Notes under the pieces: generated by a model | Database searches by the model: none | What the model was told of the DNA's origin: nothing | What the model saw: only the letters and a program-made list of their open reading frames with translations | Made by a program: the position numbers and the translations under genes | Shown here: piece by piece, positions 22,730-33,301 of the stretch | Layout of the letters: the number at the start of each line of letters is the position of its first letter | How positions within the stretch are numbered: the stretch's first letter is position 1 | Assembly: GCF_002865645.1 (NCBI RefSeq) | Contig: NW_020194637.1 | Location: forward strand, 372,001-436,000 | Length of the DNA: 64,000 bases | From: Hyaloscypha bicolor E | Taxonomy: Eukaryota > Ascomycota > Leotiomycetes > Helotiales > Hyaloscyphaceae | Reading direction: 5' to 3'

Positions 22730-24066
22730 CACTTCTATAGCCGAATTCAGGCGAGAGCTGATCAAATCGCTTTATGGGCCTGTTATTTATTGTTTTCGGA
22801 CTTTTAGTGGCAAATTTCGTCCCTTCAAATGAAATTTCCGCTTGTTAAAGCGATTAAATTGAAGATCACAAAGTGCATGAGCGTAGTTATGTGACATATG
22901 CTTCATCTTTAAATGTTTAATGCATGTTGTTCGAGATCAATCGAAATAGATGCAAAGATTATCGATCCATAACCATCGATAGCGGATTACGGGCGAGGTA
23001 GTCTGCAAGCACTTACACAGATTCTCCCGACCCCGGAATGTTAATCTATTGACTAGAATCTCTTGAGGAAATGTGGTTAAATATTATGTTAACGACCAAT
23101 TCCTCTCTATTGACATTATATAATGTCGTCTATATAGACACTAATCTGTCCACGGTGTGTAAAGGCAACCTCCATCAAGTATTTGATAGTAGTCAAAATA
23201 AGGAATGGGAACACTAAAGTTGATTTCGAAGATGAGGAAAACTTGTGATAAAGGAATTGAAGCTTTATCTTAAGCTCACGCAATCTGATACTTGGGTGTC
23301 GGCTTAGGAAAGCGTAATTGTGAGAATATGAAGATCCTTGAACACGCCAGTCTAGGCTAGAAGCAGCGAAGGGATACGCAAAGCAAGGCAAGGCAAAACA
23401 CTCCTCCGATTTTTGAACCCGCCCCACTGAAAAAGAAACAGGTGACGAGGTTTAAGTAAGATTTTGGGAATAGAGCTCGGAATGTGGTTTTGTAATCAAT
23501 ATATCATATTTCATATTGCAAATCTACCGTCAAAGAAGTGTTTTAGTGAAGCGTGCCTTGAACAAGCTAACAAACTCAATGGTCAGTACGTATGATAGGT
23601 TTCACTTGCAAATATGATTCGCAAATACAAGTCAGACCGAATGAACACGAAGCCCGGAGCTCTTGGGTCCACACAAATGATGTATATTTGAGGCAGTGTT
23701 AATCATAGGAGAGTTTTCATTTTATCTTTTGTTGTCAAGGTCAACCCTATGAAACTCTTCAGAGGTTCACAATGGTCTCTCCCAAGTCCACAACGATTTT
23801 ACGAAGCCTACCGAGTTCGTTGAAGACAGTGGTAGTTTCTAGGTGGAAATGTTTCTCTTGAGTGTAGGAATTAGATAGAGTAGTACTCGTTCAACATGTT
23901 TCTCGGAATTTATGATTAAATTAATTCATGTCATGTGGTTTCCATTCCGAATTCCAATCGCGCTTGCTTCGAAAACCCCGACATTTGCAAATATTTCAAC
24001 CAATCCTCACCAAACAAACCAAAGACCACGGCTCCCCCATTTGCACAACATTACCGACTCATTTAG
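22730..24066. other. Intergenic, nothing recognised
   Basis: AT-leaning sequence without convincing coding potential on either strand. A minus-strand 103-codon frame at 23116-23427 lacks family features. No repeats noted. Confidence 0.45.
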
Positions 24067-24279
24067 TCAGCTCTGCCAACTAACATAGCCAAGCGGAGCC
24101 CGTCCCATGGAGTCCTTGTCTCCATCCTTCTTCGATGTTGCGGCCTTTGGCTTTTCGTCTTTCAAAAGCGGTTTTGAGGAGTAGGTAGATGAGGCGTCTG
24201 ACATAGACTGTGATTCGTTTGCTTTCGTGGGTGTATTGATTTGGGATGATGTCCCCGACTTAGATGAGAAGAGAGGCAT
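24067..24279 (-). CDS. Small hydrophilic protein, 70 residues, function unknown
   Basis: A true ATG at 24279 opens a Ser/Thr/Lys-rich protein (MPLFSSKSGTSSQINT start) that ends with GRAPLGYVSWQS. The aromatic-Gly C-terminal patch after a low-complexity body resembles small conserved fungal hypothetical proteins, but I cannot name a family. There is no signal peptide or membrane segment. Could be chance coding; transcript data would decide. Confidence 0.42.
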   Translation of the reverse strand: MPLFSSKSGTSSQINTPTKANESQSMSDASSTYSSKPLLKDEKPKAATSKKDGDKDSMGRAPLGYVSWQS

Positions 24280-25035
24280 GTTGAAGTGTGCGGTGGATAG
24301 AAAGGGAAACTTTTGTTCTTAAGAGTGCGTATGAGAACTTTCGAATGAGGAAGATATGGAACAGGCTTGATGAGATGGATCAAAATTGAAGACGAAATGG
24401 AGAGAGTTTATATGCTCGAAATCCAAAGAGCGGGATTTCAGAACGCGTAATAGACGCAGCAACAGCGTAACGCTGCTTCATCTCAATGACTAACGTTGTG
24501 CAGATCATCGGCCTTGTGAAAAGGGCAATTGTGTGAGGAAAAGAAGCAGGTACGTGGCTAAGTAGGCATCGAATTCTGGTATTCCAGCCAGCCACTGAAA
24601 TTCGATGCCGTCCAACGGCTGCCCCACCTTGATTATCAGGCCTTCAAATGGCATTACTCCTCTTACGCAAAGAGATGGGCTATTGTCAGGCAACCATAAT
24701 CAGCAATTCGTGGCGGAGCAGGCAGCAACTTTTTACGCCAATTTAAGCGAGCGCTAATTCAGGGGTAGCGATACAGGCTAAATAGGGGGTGGGGCGTCAC
24801 ACGCAACGTAAATTATCAGCCTTGCTTTTATTCTCAATTCGAATAGTCAGAACAGCTTGCCGCCGACGCCATTGGGAAATTGTGGCCCTTTGCCTGACGT
24901 TTAGAGCGAGACTCTGAATCAATCATTTTCTTGTAGAGAATACAAACTCGCGAATCTTCACACCAGGGTGAAGGAAAATCAAGCATCGGTCTGCATCGCT
25001 GAACCAAATCCTCCAGTTCACATGACCTTACGAAA
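24280..25035. other. Intergenic, nothing recognised
   Basis: Lies between the small ORF and the 3' end of the secreted-protein gene. Short frames on the minus strand have no motifs. Confidence 0.45.
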
Positions 25036-25884
25036 TTACAGATACACCCCCACAGCAGGGCTGGCCCCAGAGTAATCAATTGCAACCAACGCAATCCCAC
25101 TCAAGCACCCCGGCTGGGCCGGGTCGTTGACTGTAACCTCTTTCATAATTTGATACTTCGTGGAATTTCCATTCTGTGGACAGAGGAACCAATAGGAGTT
25201 GTCGGAGCCAAGCCAATTGAAAGTTCCTATCTCCATATCAGCATTCGTAACAAATCATTACCGCAAGGCATGGAGATCATGACGATAGAAGGTAAAAAAG
25301 CCTACCAGGACCAGCATTTACAAATATGTGTGGATCCGCACCAGGGATTACACTTGTAAGATTTGTTCCATGTCCGAGATGCAGAAAGTTCACGACATTG
25401 GCGCCAGGAGAAAATTTGTTTGATGGTGTGGATACGGGAGTAAGATATGACAGAGCTCCAGTCCGTGTATCAATATAAATTTGTTGAGGATCCGCCGAAT
25501 CCTGTTTCTCGTCAGCTATCTATTAAGCAACACGCAGTGTGGTAAATTTTGGGGCAAACAATGAGACGTTGAGGGAAATTGAAAGAAAAGACCCACCAGA
25601 AACGCCTTCCCTTCTCGATCAACCCAAAGCACCGTCTCATTCCCAGCTGGGCATTTACTCCCTCTCAATTCCCCACAGCCCGTATTTGGAGCAGCCCTAG
25701 TCCTGCCGGCCCAGAAAAAACCATCGGAAGCATATATACGTAGTCCGGTGACGGAGTTACTTGCTGTAGGAGGGAAGGGTGACTGAAAGGCGGCAACGGT
25801 GAAAGGGAGCGTTGGTGTTGGTTTGGGATCCGCAAGTGAGAAGGGAAGGAACAGGAAGAGGAGTAAGATCATGTGTTGAAGCAT
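25036..25884 (-). CDS. Small secreted cell-wall-type protein
   Basis: Three exons, 25884-25597, 25519-25322 and 25230-25036, with phase-0 introns of 77 and 91 nt, give 226 residues. Residues 1-18 (MLQHMILLLFLFLPFSLA) are a signal peptide. The mature part has the layout of a fungal cell-surface/IgE-binding-type family: LRIYASDGFFWAG with paired Cys (CGELRGSKC), NETVLWVDREGKAFL, QQIYIDTRTGALSYL, a C-terminal GTFNWLGSDNSYWFLCP and a last Cys. Introns fall between these blocks. There is no membrane segment or GPI signal. Likely secreted or wall-bound; function unknown. Family placement is by motif order from memory. Confidence 0.75.
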
Positions 25885-26488
25885 TTTACAAACTGAATGC
25901 GGGGAACTAGAGATGATGATATGTGTGGTGAGAAGAGATCTTGACTTGAAACGACACTTCTATCCTTTCTGTCTTTATACTTTTCTATTACCATACAAGA
26001 AGGAGGAGACATGCCATCTTGGATCAAACGACTTGGCAACGGGAGGATGTTTCATGTTGTACTCGACTCCGCTGCGGTAACATACAGAATCAATAGGCAC
26101 CCGAGTGACCTGAGCGCACGCGATTTTGCAGCGCGCAGAATGATTAGACGCCACCATTACACGAAGGTCACGCTTGAACATTTTGCGTCTATGGGATAGC
26201 ACGCAGTGGACCGTGACATGGTGGTAACTATATCTATTTCGGGAAAGATGGGACGAGGTTGTGGAATGCTACATAATTGAATCACGGTGCTCGTATTGAT
26301 ATGCAATGAATGCGGGAATGAAGGTCCATTTTTTAATACGCCCGAAACTTCACCCTTAATTCCCTTTGAGCCCCCGCTTCTACCCTAGGTTTCGCTCGGG
26401 AATCTATTCTTAAATTTTGGACTTGGATTTTCCTCAGACCCCATTACCAGGAGTTTGCCATAGCCTCGTGCCGCGGATGAAGGCCCTT
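25885..26488. other. Intergenic, promoter side of the secreted-protein gene
   Basis: No gene seen; two short overlapping frames at 25975-26202 on opposite strands are not supported. Confidence 0.45.
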
Positions 26489-27076
26489 TCATTCCATCAT
26501 CGCTTGACAGAATTTGAAAAAATCTTCAATTGGTTTGGTGGGATGGTGGCGCCAGGCTGGGGTATCTAAAAGCTCCTCCGGCGATGCTTGTGGTGTGGTG
26601 TGGTGCCATTGAAGATCGAAAACTCCGTGATAGTACCTGGAGAAATGTCAACACGGTGCATTCTCCCCACAATCAAGACCCCATATACCAAGATGTACGT
26701 CAAGCAACAACCAGGTTCCATAGATCTTTCCCTTTGTCAATTACAGCACATAAGCTGTAATATCCTGTTCCAGACGTTCGAAGAGATAACGCCCGTTCTC
26801 ATAATTGTTATCTATGCGTCTTAAATTTAGTGGACTGATGTAATTGATTGGCTTGGTAACGGGGAACCATTCCCATTTGTCATCGTTAATAGATGGTAAT
26901 TGATAAAGTAAGCACACAACCTCATTGGATTTGCCCATTCTGCTGAAGGTCTCGCCATACTCCTGGAGCCGTCCTTCTGGCGGCGCGGTCTTGATTGCAG
27001 AGGCAGGAAGAAATGGTTGTGCAGCGAGAAAAGTATAGAAATTTGAAACAGCATCGAGGATTTGGTTGCTGGTCAT
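26489..27076 (-). pseudogene. Fungal hypothetical gene broken by one nonsense codon
   Basis: From the ATG at 27076 a 111-residue frame (MTSNQILDAVSNFYTFLAA start, then PPEGRL and YGETFSRMGKSNEVVCLLY) stops at a TAA at 26741-26743. Directly after the stop the same frame continues with LTKGKIYGTWLLLD, which is what the protein family has at this place. A further open stretch in another frame, read after a probable intron ending near 26617 (CTCCAG), reads GVFDLQWHHTTP and ends with DTPAWRHHPTKPIEDFFKF and QAMME before a TGA at 26489-26491. That tail also fits the family of about 180-200 residue fungal hypotheticals. So the gene looks complete apart from the stop. The donor of the intron is uncertain. 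No function is known to me. Confidence 0.65.
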
Positions 27077-27828
27077 GGTGTAAGATTCTGCGCCATTTTG
27101 GCGGGAGGATTAGAACAAAGGCTATTAAAAGGAGATGAAGTACGATGGCAAGAGATTATCCTGAAACGCAGAGGTTTGAAGCCTATGAGATCACGTGGAG
27201 GGCAGAAAAGGGGTACAGGGGCTCGGCAAAAATCGGGCTGCTTCGATTAGTCTAGCGCTAAGGTTTAGGGTTCATTACATGCACATACAAAAATAATCTT
27301 AAGCCCCTCCCATCTCTTGCTCTCTTGGTATCTTCTGAGCTACGGCGTTACAAGTCAAACATCGACACATCGAATTGCAGACCTGATCTGGACCTTAGGA
27401 GTCCTGTTGCAACGCTCCATGTTCGGCGTCTCTAATTTCCTGCCGGTCTTGTCTATTGCGGTAATGGTCATTATCTGCTCCATCTTCCGGCTTTTTCGGA
27501 CCGTCAGTCACCGAATCACACGAAACATACAGACCCCAAGGGTTACCCAAAAGAACCTGGACGCCATGCGCGGAGGCTTCAATTGCATTCCCCGCTGCCA
27601 GGCGGTGCCCACGGGACCCGGTCCTATCTACTTGTACTTCATGTAATAAAACTCTACGGCGTACGTATCATGGAAGTGGATATCAGCCACTATAATATGG
27701 GCGTATACCAAACCTGACGCTGCTTCGATTACTAATGCCCAAGGCCACGCGAAAGCGAAAGTCATCTTAGGCTAAGCTCTAAAAGTCGTTTGTATGGTTA
27801 CCACTCGGGGGACACCCCGCCTTCTATA
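27077..27828. other. Intergenic, nothing recognised
   Basis: The 109-codon plus frame at 27317-27646 begins at TTG, has a hydrophobic stretch but no family signature, and is not called. The right edge is the insertion point of the Fot1-type element. Confidence 0.4.
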
Positions 27829-28742
27829 ATCGTGCGTCAGGACTTGCACTAAAGCCCCTGCGTCCCTGCGGGTTTAGTGCGTATCAGCAATACGGTCGAA
27901 AATCAGCAATATGGTCGCCTTTTTCTCCCATTTATCGATTTTAATTAATTAAATATCAACACCATGGCCAAATATAACCCAGAAGAAGTGAAAAGGATGG
28001 CCCAGGCCTCTGATTTCTATGCCAGAACCCACATGCCAAAAAATCTGCGATTGCGCGTTAATTCAGGGAAAATATTGACTCTGGAAAGTGCGTTTGGCTG
28101 GACGAAAACCACAAAACACCAAAGGGGGCCTCAATAAAGCCCTTAATCCTGATTAGGAGGAGGCCCTGAAGCAGTTTATTGATCTCCTGATCTATTTAGG
28201 CCATAAAGCTGATCTCAAGACGGTTCGCGCGGCGGCAAACAAGATTCTGGCGGAGAGCGCATCCACCCACCAGGCGATGCATATTTGCGTATAATAATAA
28301 ATGCTAGGTAGAGAGCTTGGTTTTGTCAAGCCACTCCCCCCTTCCCCATTTATTTTATAATAATGGCTTTGGTAATATAGTTAGATTAGATACTAATGGG
28401 AAGGAGACAATTACTGGGTATACGAATTAGGACGTGATGGTTGTGTAATTAATTGATTTCTCAGAATCGTAGTATTTTGGGGGGGTCGCCGACGAGGTAA
28501 AGTGTGTAATATTCTACCATTTTTTACTATATGCACATGCGATATGAAAGTAAGAGAATTTCAATTATTAATTATAGTATAAAGTCCATATAAACTGTAA
28601 AATATTTTTCTTCGATTTTCACCAAAATTCCGAAAATTGGTGTTCCAAAAAAACGACCATATTGCTGATTTTCGACCGTATTGCTGATACGCACTAAACC
28701 CGCAGGGACGCAGGGGCTTTAGTGCAAGTCCTGACGCACGAT
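27829..28742. mobile_element. Fot1/pogo-type (Tc1/mariner) deletion derivative, 914 bp
   Basis: Perfect inverted repeats of 89 bp lie at 27829-27917 and 28654-28742, starting ATCGTGCGTCAGGACTTGCA. The element is flanked by TA on both sides (27827-27828 and 28743-28744), the hallmark of Tc1/mariner insertion. Near the inner end of each arm the sequence ATCAGCAATA occurs twice, 19 bp apart, a likely transposase binding pair. Inside is only a remnant of the transposase N-terminus and an AT-rich stretch, so it cannot move itself. Perfect arms point to recent movement or arm homogenisation. It is inserted just 5' of ankyrin pseudogene sequence. Confidence 0.92.
27964..28295 (+). pseudogene. Transposase N-terminal remnant inside the Fot1-type element
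   Basis: Starts at the ATG at 27964 in an ACCATGG context and reads a Lys-rich N-terminus, then stops at a TAA near 28135. In the next frame it continues as GGLNKALNPD, a stop, then EEALKQFIDLLIYLGHKAD and LKTVRAAANKILAES. This is the psq-type helix-turn-helix region found in Fot1/Pot2 transposases. The catalytic DDE part is absent. At least one frameshift and one nonsense codon are present. Confidence 0.8.
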
Positions 28743-28744
28743 TA

Positions 28745-29711
28745 AGTGGCACAACATTTGGAAGCCGGCTCGAAGACTTCAGAAAGGGCCTGGGTGTGCA
28801 TTCAGCTGGTATCCGGAATCGCATCGAGTCTTATCCCTTCTTGCCATACGCTGCAAGATTTTGGGGATTCTATTTACGTAGCTTAATGCCCAATGAGGAC
28901 GAAAAACCTCACTTTCGAGTTCCTTGCGTGCCAAAGTACAATCGCTTGCAGGAACCAGGCATATCAGTTTGAGCAGATTTATAATGAACTATAGTGGAAT
29001 GTAGAGGAGTGTATGTGTTACACTGCATTGCGTATATGCAGCTATTTCGGCTTGGACGATTCACTTCTTAATCTCCTCGGGGAAGGGAATTTACCTGTCA
29101 ATACTACCACCAACATGGGTACCACTCCTATTATCAAAGCGGCTTCAAAGGGCCATATCTCCACTGTTAGGCGCTTATTGAATAGAGCTGCCGATCAACA
29201 CATGGAAAATTGATACGGCAACGCCTTGCATTGCGCAGCCGAAGCAAACAATCCAGCAACTATTAGGGAGTTTATATCCTACGACATGAGTCCAAGTGCC
29301 TGCAAGCGATACAGCAGGACTCCTTTGAGCTGCACAACCGGCAAGGACAGCGCCTCGGCATTTGAGACTCTTATTGCTCTTGGAGCAGATATCAACGCGG
29401 TCGACGTGCAGTTCGTGTACATTGGCAATGAGCTTTCAATCTTGCACCAGATATCATTGTATAATTGTCTCAACGTTATGAGTTTAGTATTGAATTACCG
29501 CTGGGGTGATCTGGAAAGTAGATCGGAGAACGGCCACATGGCACTACACATTGCGGCGACTGGTAGCAATCTTTGGATGGTGCGGAAACTGGTAGAAGCT
29601 GGTGCGAATATTTCTGCAATGGATGGCCGTGGAGCTACACCGCTAGATCATATGGCACATCATGCGGAATACGAGTCTGACAGCACATATCAGCTGAACT
29701 GTTTACTTTGA
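28745..29711 (+). pseudogene. Ankyrin-repeat (NLR C-terminal type) pseudogene
   Basis: Begins immediately right of the Fot1-type element. The frame near 28820-28890 reads ESYPFLPYAARFWGFYLRS, the segment that precedes ankyrin repeats in fungal NACHT-ankyrin proteins. After a frame change the sequence reads FLACQSTIACRNQAYQFEQ, a TAG at 28992-28994, a MCYTALRICSYFGLDDSLL stretch, ankyrin units, a TGA at 29211-29213 (EN-stop-YGNALHCAA, probably Trp TGG to TGA) and further units to 29711 (GHMALHIAATGS, then VRKLVEAGANISAMDGRGA). No nucleotide-binding domain remains on either side. Clearly a dead gene fragment. Confidence 0.85.
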
Positions 29712-30205
29712 ATAGTAAGCGTCAGGAAAATTAGCTAGCATCGCTCCCTGCTCACCAACGGAAACCCCCAAAGGGCCAGTGCAGAATTGGAATGCCTCGG
29801 CTTCAGGCGAAGCCACGTGATAAATGAAGGACGTGGAGCCAATGACGGGGATGGGAGCCACATCGAAAGGGGTCGTACTGTACTCTCCACGGACCTGGGT
29901 GTTGGTTTGTCATATTTATCACCGACTTTCTCCGAGGCCCGAGTTGAGGAGTGCAACATGACAAATCAGGGGGATGACGGGAGTCGGCCGCCCGAAATTA
30001 AGCAAACGGTCCGACTCAAAGCTGAATCCTCGTACAGGCTGGTTTAGCCTATGAGGCGCATCGGAATTTACCCAGCCCCCTTTCACTAGACTGCATATGT
30101 CAGGTGAGTCCGGCACCCAGATGAGTTGTCCAGAGCGCTCAATCTTATTCCGGTCTTTGGCGCCTTGGCACAGTAAGCTGGGCTAAGCGAGGTTGAGGTA
30201 TTGGC
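29712..30205. other. Intergenic, nothing recognised
   Basis: Between the ankyrin pseudogene and the palindrome. Frames on both strands overlap and lack motifs. A TAAGCTGGGCTAAGCGAGG stretch near 30173 faintly recalls the TIR sequence to its right. Confidence 0.4.
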
Positions 30206-30279
30206 TACTTGTTCGGCTGGGCTCACCTGGGTTCTCGCTTGGCCAAGCGAGAACCCAGGTGAGCCCAGCCGAACAAGTA
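30206..30279. mobile_element. 74-bp perfect palindrome, a stripped MITE made of two fused TIRs
   Basis: Two 37-bp arms meet at 30242/30243 with no spacer and no mismatch. The outermost bases are TA, and after them the arm reads CTTGTTCGGCTGGGCTCACC, closely matching the end of the 351-bp MITE at 61683 (CTCGTTCGGCCGGGCTCACC) and continuing in parallel through TTCTCGCTT. So this is the same TIR family reduced to its ends, with a TA target site. It lies 179 bp upstream of the GH55 start codon. As DNA or RNA it would form a very stable cruciform or hairpin. Confidence 0.85.
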
Positions 30280-30457
30280 CGGAGTATTCAATTGTCATCA
30301 ATGCCACGCAGGGCTGAGAGCTCAAGGGTCATGGAATTGTGGTTTGTTACCTCGAAGAGGTAAGGTTCAAATTTCGAATTTGTGAGTATATAAACATCAC
30401 TGTTCAACTTCGAAGGAGTGAGATGTAGTTCAAGTCACTTGAACAGCAGTTGACAAC
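30280..30457 (+). promoter_or_regulatory. Proximal promoter and 5' UTR of the GH55 gene
   Basis: Short AT-leaning stretch with a TATATAAAC at about 30387-30395, about 65 bp before the ATG at 30458. This is a plausible TATA element for the secreted glucanase gene. The palindrome just upstream would be part of its promoter. Confidence 0.4.
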
Positions 30458-33009
30458 ATGTTGAAGCTCGCAGCAGCGTTTGCGCTTTTGCTGAGCGGAG
30501 CATCCGCTATACCAGCTCCTGACAATGGAAACGCCAATCTCTTAAAACGTGCTACAACCTTCTGGTACGCCAACATGGATCATACAGGTCAATATCGCGG
30601 ATATGCACCGGATCTTGACCCAGACTTTTCATACCCAGTATTCCAAGCTGTAAATCCAGGAGATGGGGCCTCCATTCAAACAGCTATCAATTCTGGAGAT
30701 GGCACCAATCCCACTCGTCATGGAGAATGGCTAGCATCTCAGCCAAGAGTAAGTGCACGCGGAAAAGTTGTAGGCCAAGGTAATAACAACTTCTCTAGGT
30801 CGTGTATATTCCTCCTGGAACGTACACAATCAGCAAGACCATCTATATGAATACCGACACCATTCTTATGGGTGATGCCACGAATGTGAGTTCTCCTATA
30901 AGAATTATCGCTATACTTGCTAATTCATCTGCTCACTAGCCTCCTATTATCAAAGCCGCTGCAGGTTTCACTGGTGACCAGACTCTCATATCTGGGCAGG
31001 ATCCAACAACTGGTGTTTCAGGAGAGCTTTCTTTCGCCGTCGGATTGAAAAATCTGATTCTTGACACAACCGCAATTCCTGGAGGTGAACAATCTCCATT
31101 TTGCATGTTCCGTTGAGTTGTTATTGACACTGAGAAGGAAATACGTTCACGGCGCTCTGGTGGGGTGTTGCCCAAGCTGCTCAACTGCAAAATGTCAAGA
31201 TCACTATGTCAGCCTCTGTCAATGGCAATGGCCATACAGGTATTCACCTCGGGAGAGGTTCTACTCTTGGCCTCGCTGATGTGCGCGTTGAGCGTGGACA
31301 GGTAAGGCTTCAAGTCTGGAGTGTATCGGTGAGGTAGTAGATGCTAACAGAATCAGAATGGTATCTGGCATGACGGGCATCAGCAAGCGCTGTATAAAAG
31401 CATCTACTTTTACCAAAACACCATTGGTATGCTCATTTCTGGAGGCAACACTATCTCGATTATTGCTCCTACGTTTGACACCTGTGGAACCGGGGTCCGA
31501 AATACTGGAGGCTCCCCTTGGATTGCTTTAATTGATGCCACCTCCATAAATTCTGGTGTTACTTTTGTTACGACTGTTTTCCCGTCTTTCCTCATTGAGA
31601 ATCTCAGCAAAGATACCCAGTCAGACATCGCCCAAGTCAATGGTGCCACGGTACTCGGTGCCGCAAGCCACGTAGATACCTTCACCTATGCGAATACAGT
31701 TGGTCGCAATCCGACTTACGGCGCCACGACCTCTACAAACGCCCGTCCCGCTGCTCTTGCCCCAGGTGGCAAATATCCCGTGCTGCCCGCACCCAACTAC
31801 GCAACCAACCCCGTCACGGACTTCATCAATGTCAAGGATCCGTCCCAGAATGGTGGCCACACAGTGCTAGGTGACCACTCTATCGACGAATCCGGAGTTT
31901 TGAACCAGGTCCTACAGTATGCTGCTACCAACAACAAGATCGCCTACTTCCCATTTGGCAAGTACCGAGTTGACTCAACTCTGCTCATCCCGAAAGGGTC
32001 TCGCATTGTGGGAGAAGCCTGGGCCACTATCACCGGGAATGGCGCCTTTTTCAAAGACGCTTCGAACCCAAAACCAGTTGTGGCAGTTGGAAATGGAGGC
32101 GATGTTGGCACCGCTCAGATCCAGGATATGCGTTTCACGGTCTCCGATGTCCTCCCAGGCGCCATCATTATCCAGTTCAATATGGCAGGTACTTCTCCGG
32201 GTCAAGTCGCACTCTGGAACTCTCTGGTTACCGTTGGCGGTACCCTTGGGGCCAGCGCGCTCACAAACTCCTGTGGTGATGCGAGCAACGAGTGCAAAGC
32301 CGCCTTCCTTGGTATCCACCTTGCACCCACCTCTTCCGCATATATCGAGAATGTGTGGAACTGGGTTGCGGACCACATCACCGAGAGCTTTTCTGGGGGG
32401 TCCAACATAGCTGCCAAAGGCGGCGTGCTCGTTGAGGCGACAAAGGGAACTTGGCTCCATGCATTGGGCAGTGAACATTGGTGGTTGTATCAGCTCAACT
32501 TGCGGAAGGCAAGCAACGTGATGGTGTCTCTCCTGCAGAGCGAGACAAACTATGATCAAGGCGACCACACACAACAGATTCCACCAGCCCCTTGGGTAGC
32601 GGATGTAACGAACTGGGGAGACCCAGATTTCTCATGGTGTGGTGGCGGCGATACGCGCTGTCGAATGGGGTTTGCGAATTATATCCAAGGCGGTTCGAAT
32701 ATTTACACTTATGCGTCTGCTTCGTGGGCATTCTTCAGTGGGCCAGGATACCAGGCATGCGCTGGTCAATATCAGTGTCAAGGTAAACTATGTATAGAAA
32801 ACTCTTCCTCGAGTGCTTTGCTGACTCCCGAAATAGACTATATACATTGGATCACATCAACCCCGACAAATTTACAGGCTTTTGGGCTGTGCTCCAAGGA
32901 CACGTATGCAACGTTGCATTTGGCGGACGGTACGAATCTCGTGACTGCGAATGGTTGGACGGGATCTTGGCCAGGTTCTGGAGGTGACGTTGGACGGTAT
33001 ACGGCGTAG
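30458..33009 (+). CDS. Exo-beta-1,3-glucanase, glycoside hydrolase family 55, secreted
   Basis: Six exons, 30458-30748, 30799-30885, 30940-31084, 31138-31301, 31357-32782 and 32837-33009, give 761 residues, the normal GH55 size. Residues 1-17 are a signal peptide, followed by a pro-segment ending in Lys-Arg (NANLLKR), a kexin site. The mature protein has two right-handed beta-helix (pectate-lyase-3-like) halves, joined by a linker near YPVLPAPNYATNPV. Recognisable blocks are TFWYANMDHTGQYRGYAP, VVYIPPGTY, GIWHDGHQQALYKSIYF, LGSEHWWLYQLNL (the conserved GH55 Glu-His block) and the tail NGWTGSWPGSGGDVGRYT. It should cleave beta-1,3-glucan from the non-reducing end outside the cell. The last intron is 54 nt without a stop and so does not break the frame; removing it restores the usual CQDYIHWI joint. 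Confidence 0.95.
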
Positions 33010-33301
33010 TAGGCCTGGGCTCATTGTCATTCGACCGTATATCAAAGTAGCTCTTGGAGAAAGCGGTCAGAGATGCATGCCTATGGTGAAATAAAATTAA
33101 TTAATTGCTGTTGTCCATGTTATGTTCGCGTCTCTTGTGTGAAAAGCTCCCCACAAAGCGGAACTGGCGCGGGAGCCAAGGAGGGGCTTTCCGTGATATG
33201 AAGCAGAGGCGAAACGAATCCAGTGTATCGAACTTTCTTATAAGCAGTACCTTGTGCCTGTCCGCAGGCGCAACTTATGTAATCGCAGAGCCAAGAGGCT
33301 C

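Noticed and set aside
27317..27646. 109-codon plus-strand frame with a hydrophobic stretch
   Set aside because: Starts at TTG, has no signal-peptide logic or conserved motif, and lies in transposon-rich intergenic DNA.
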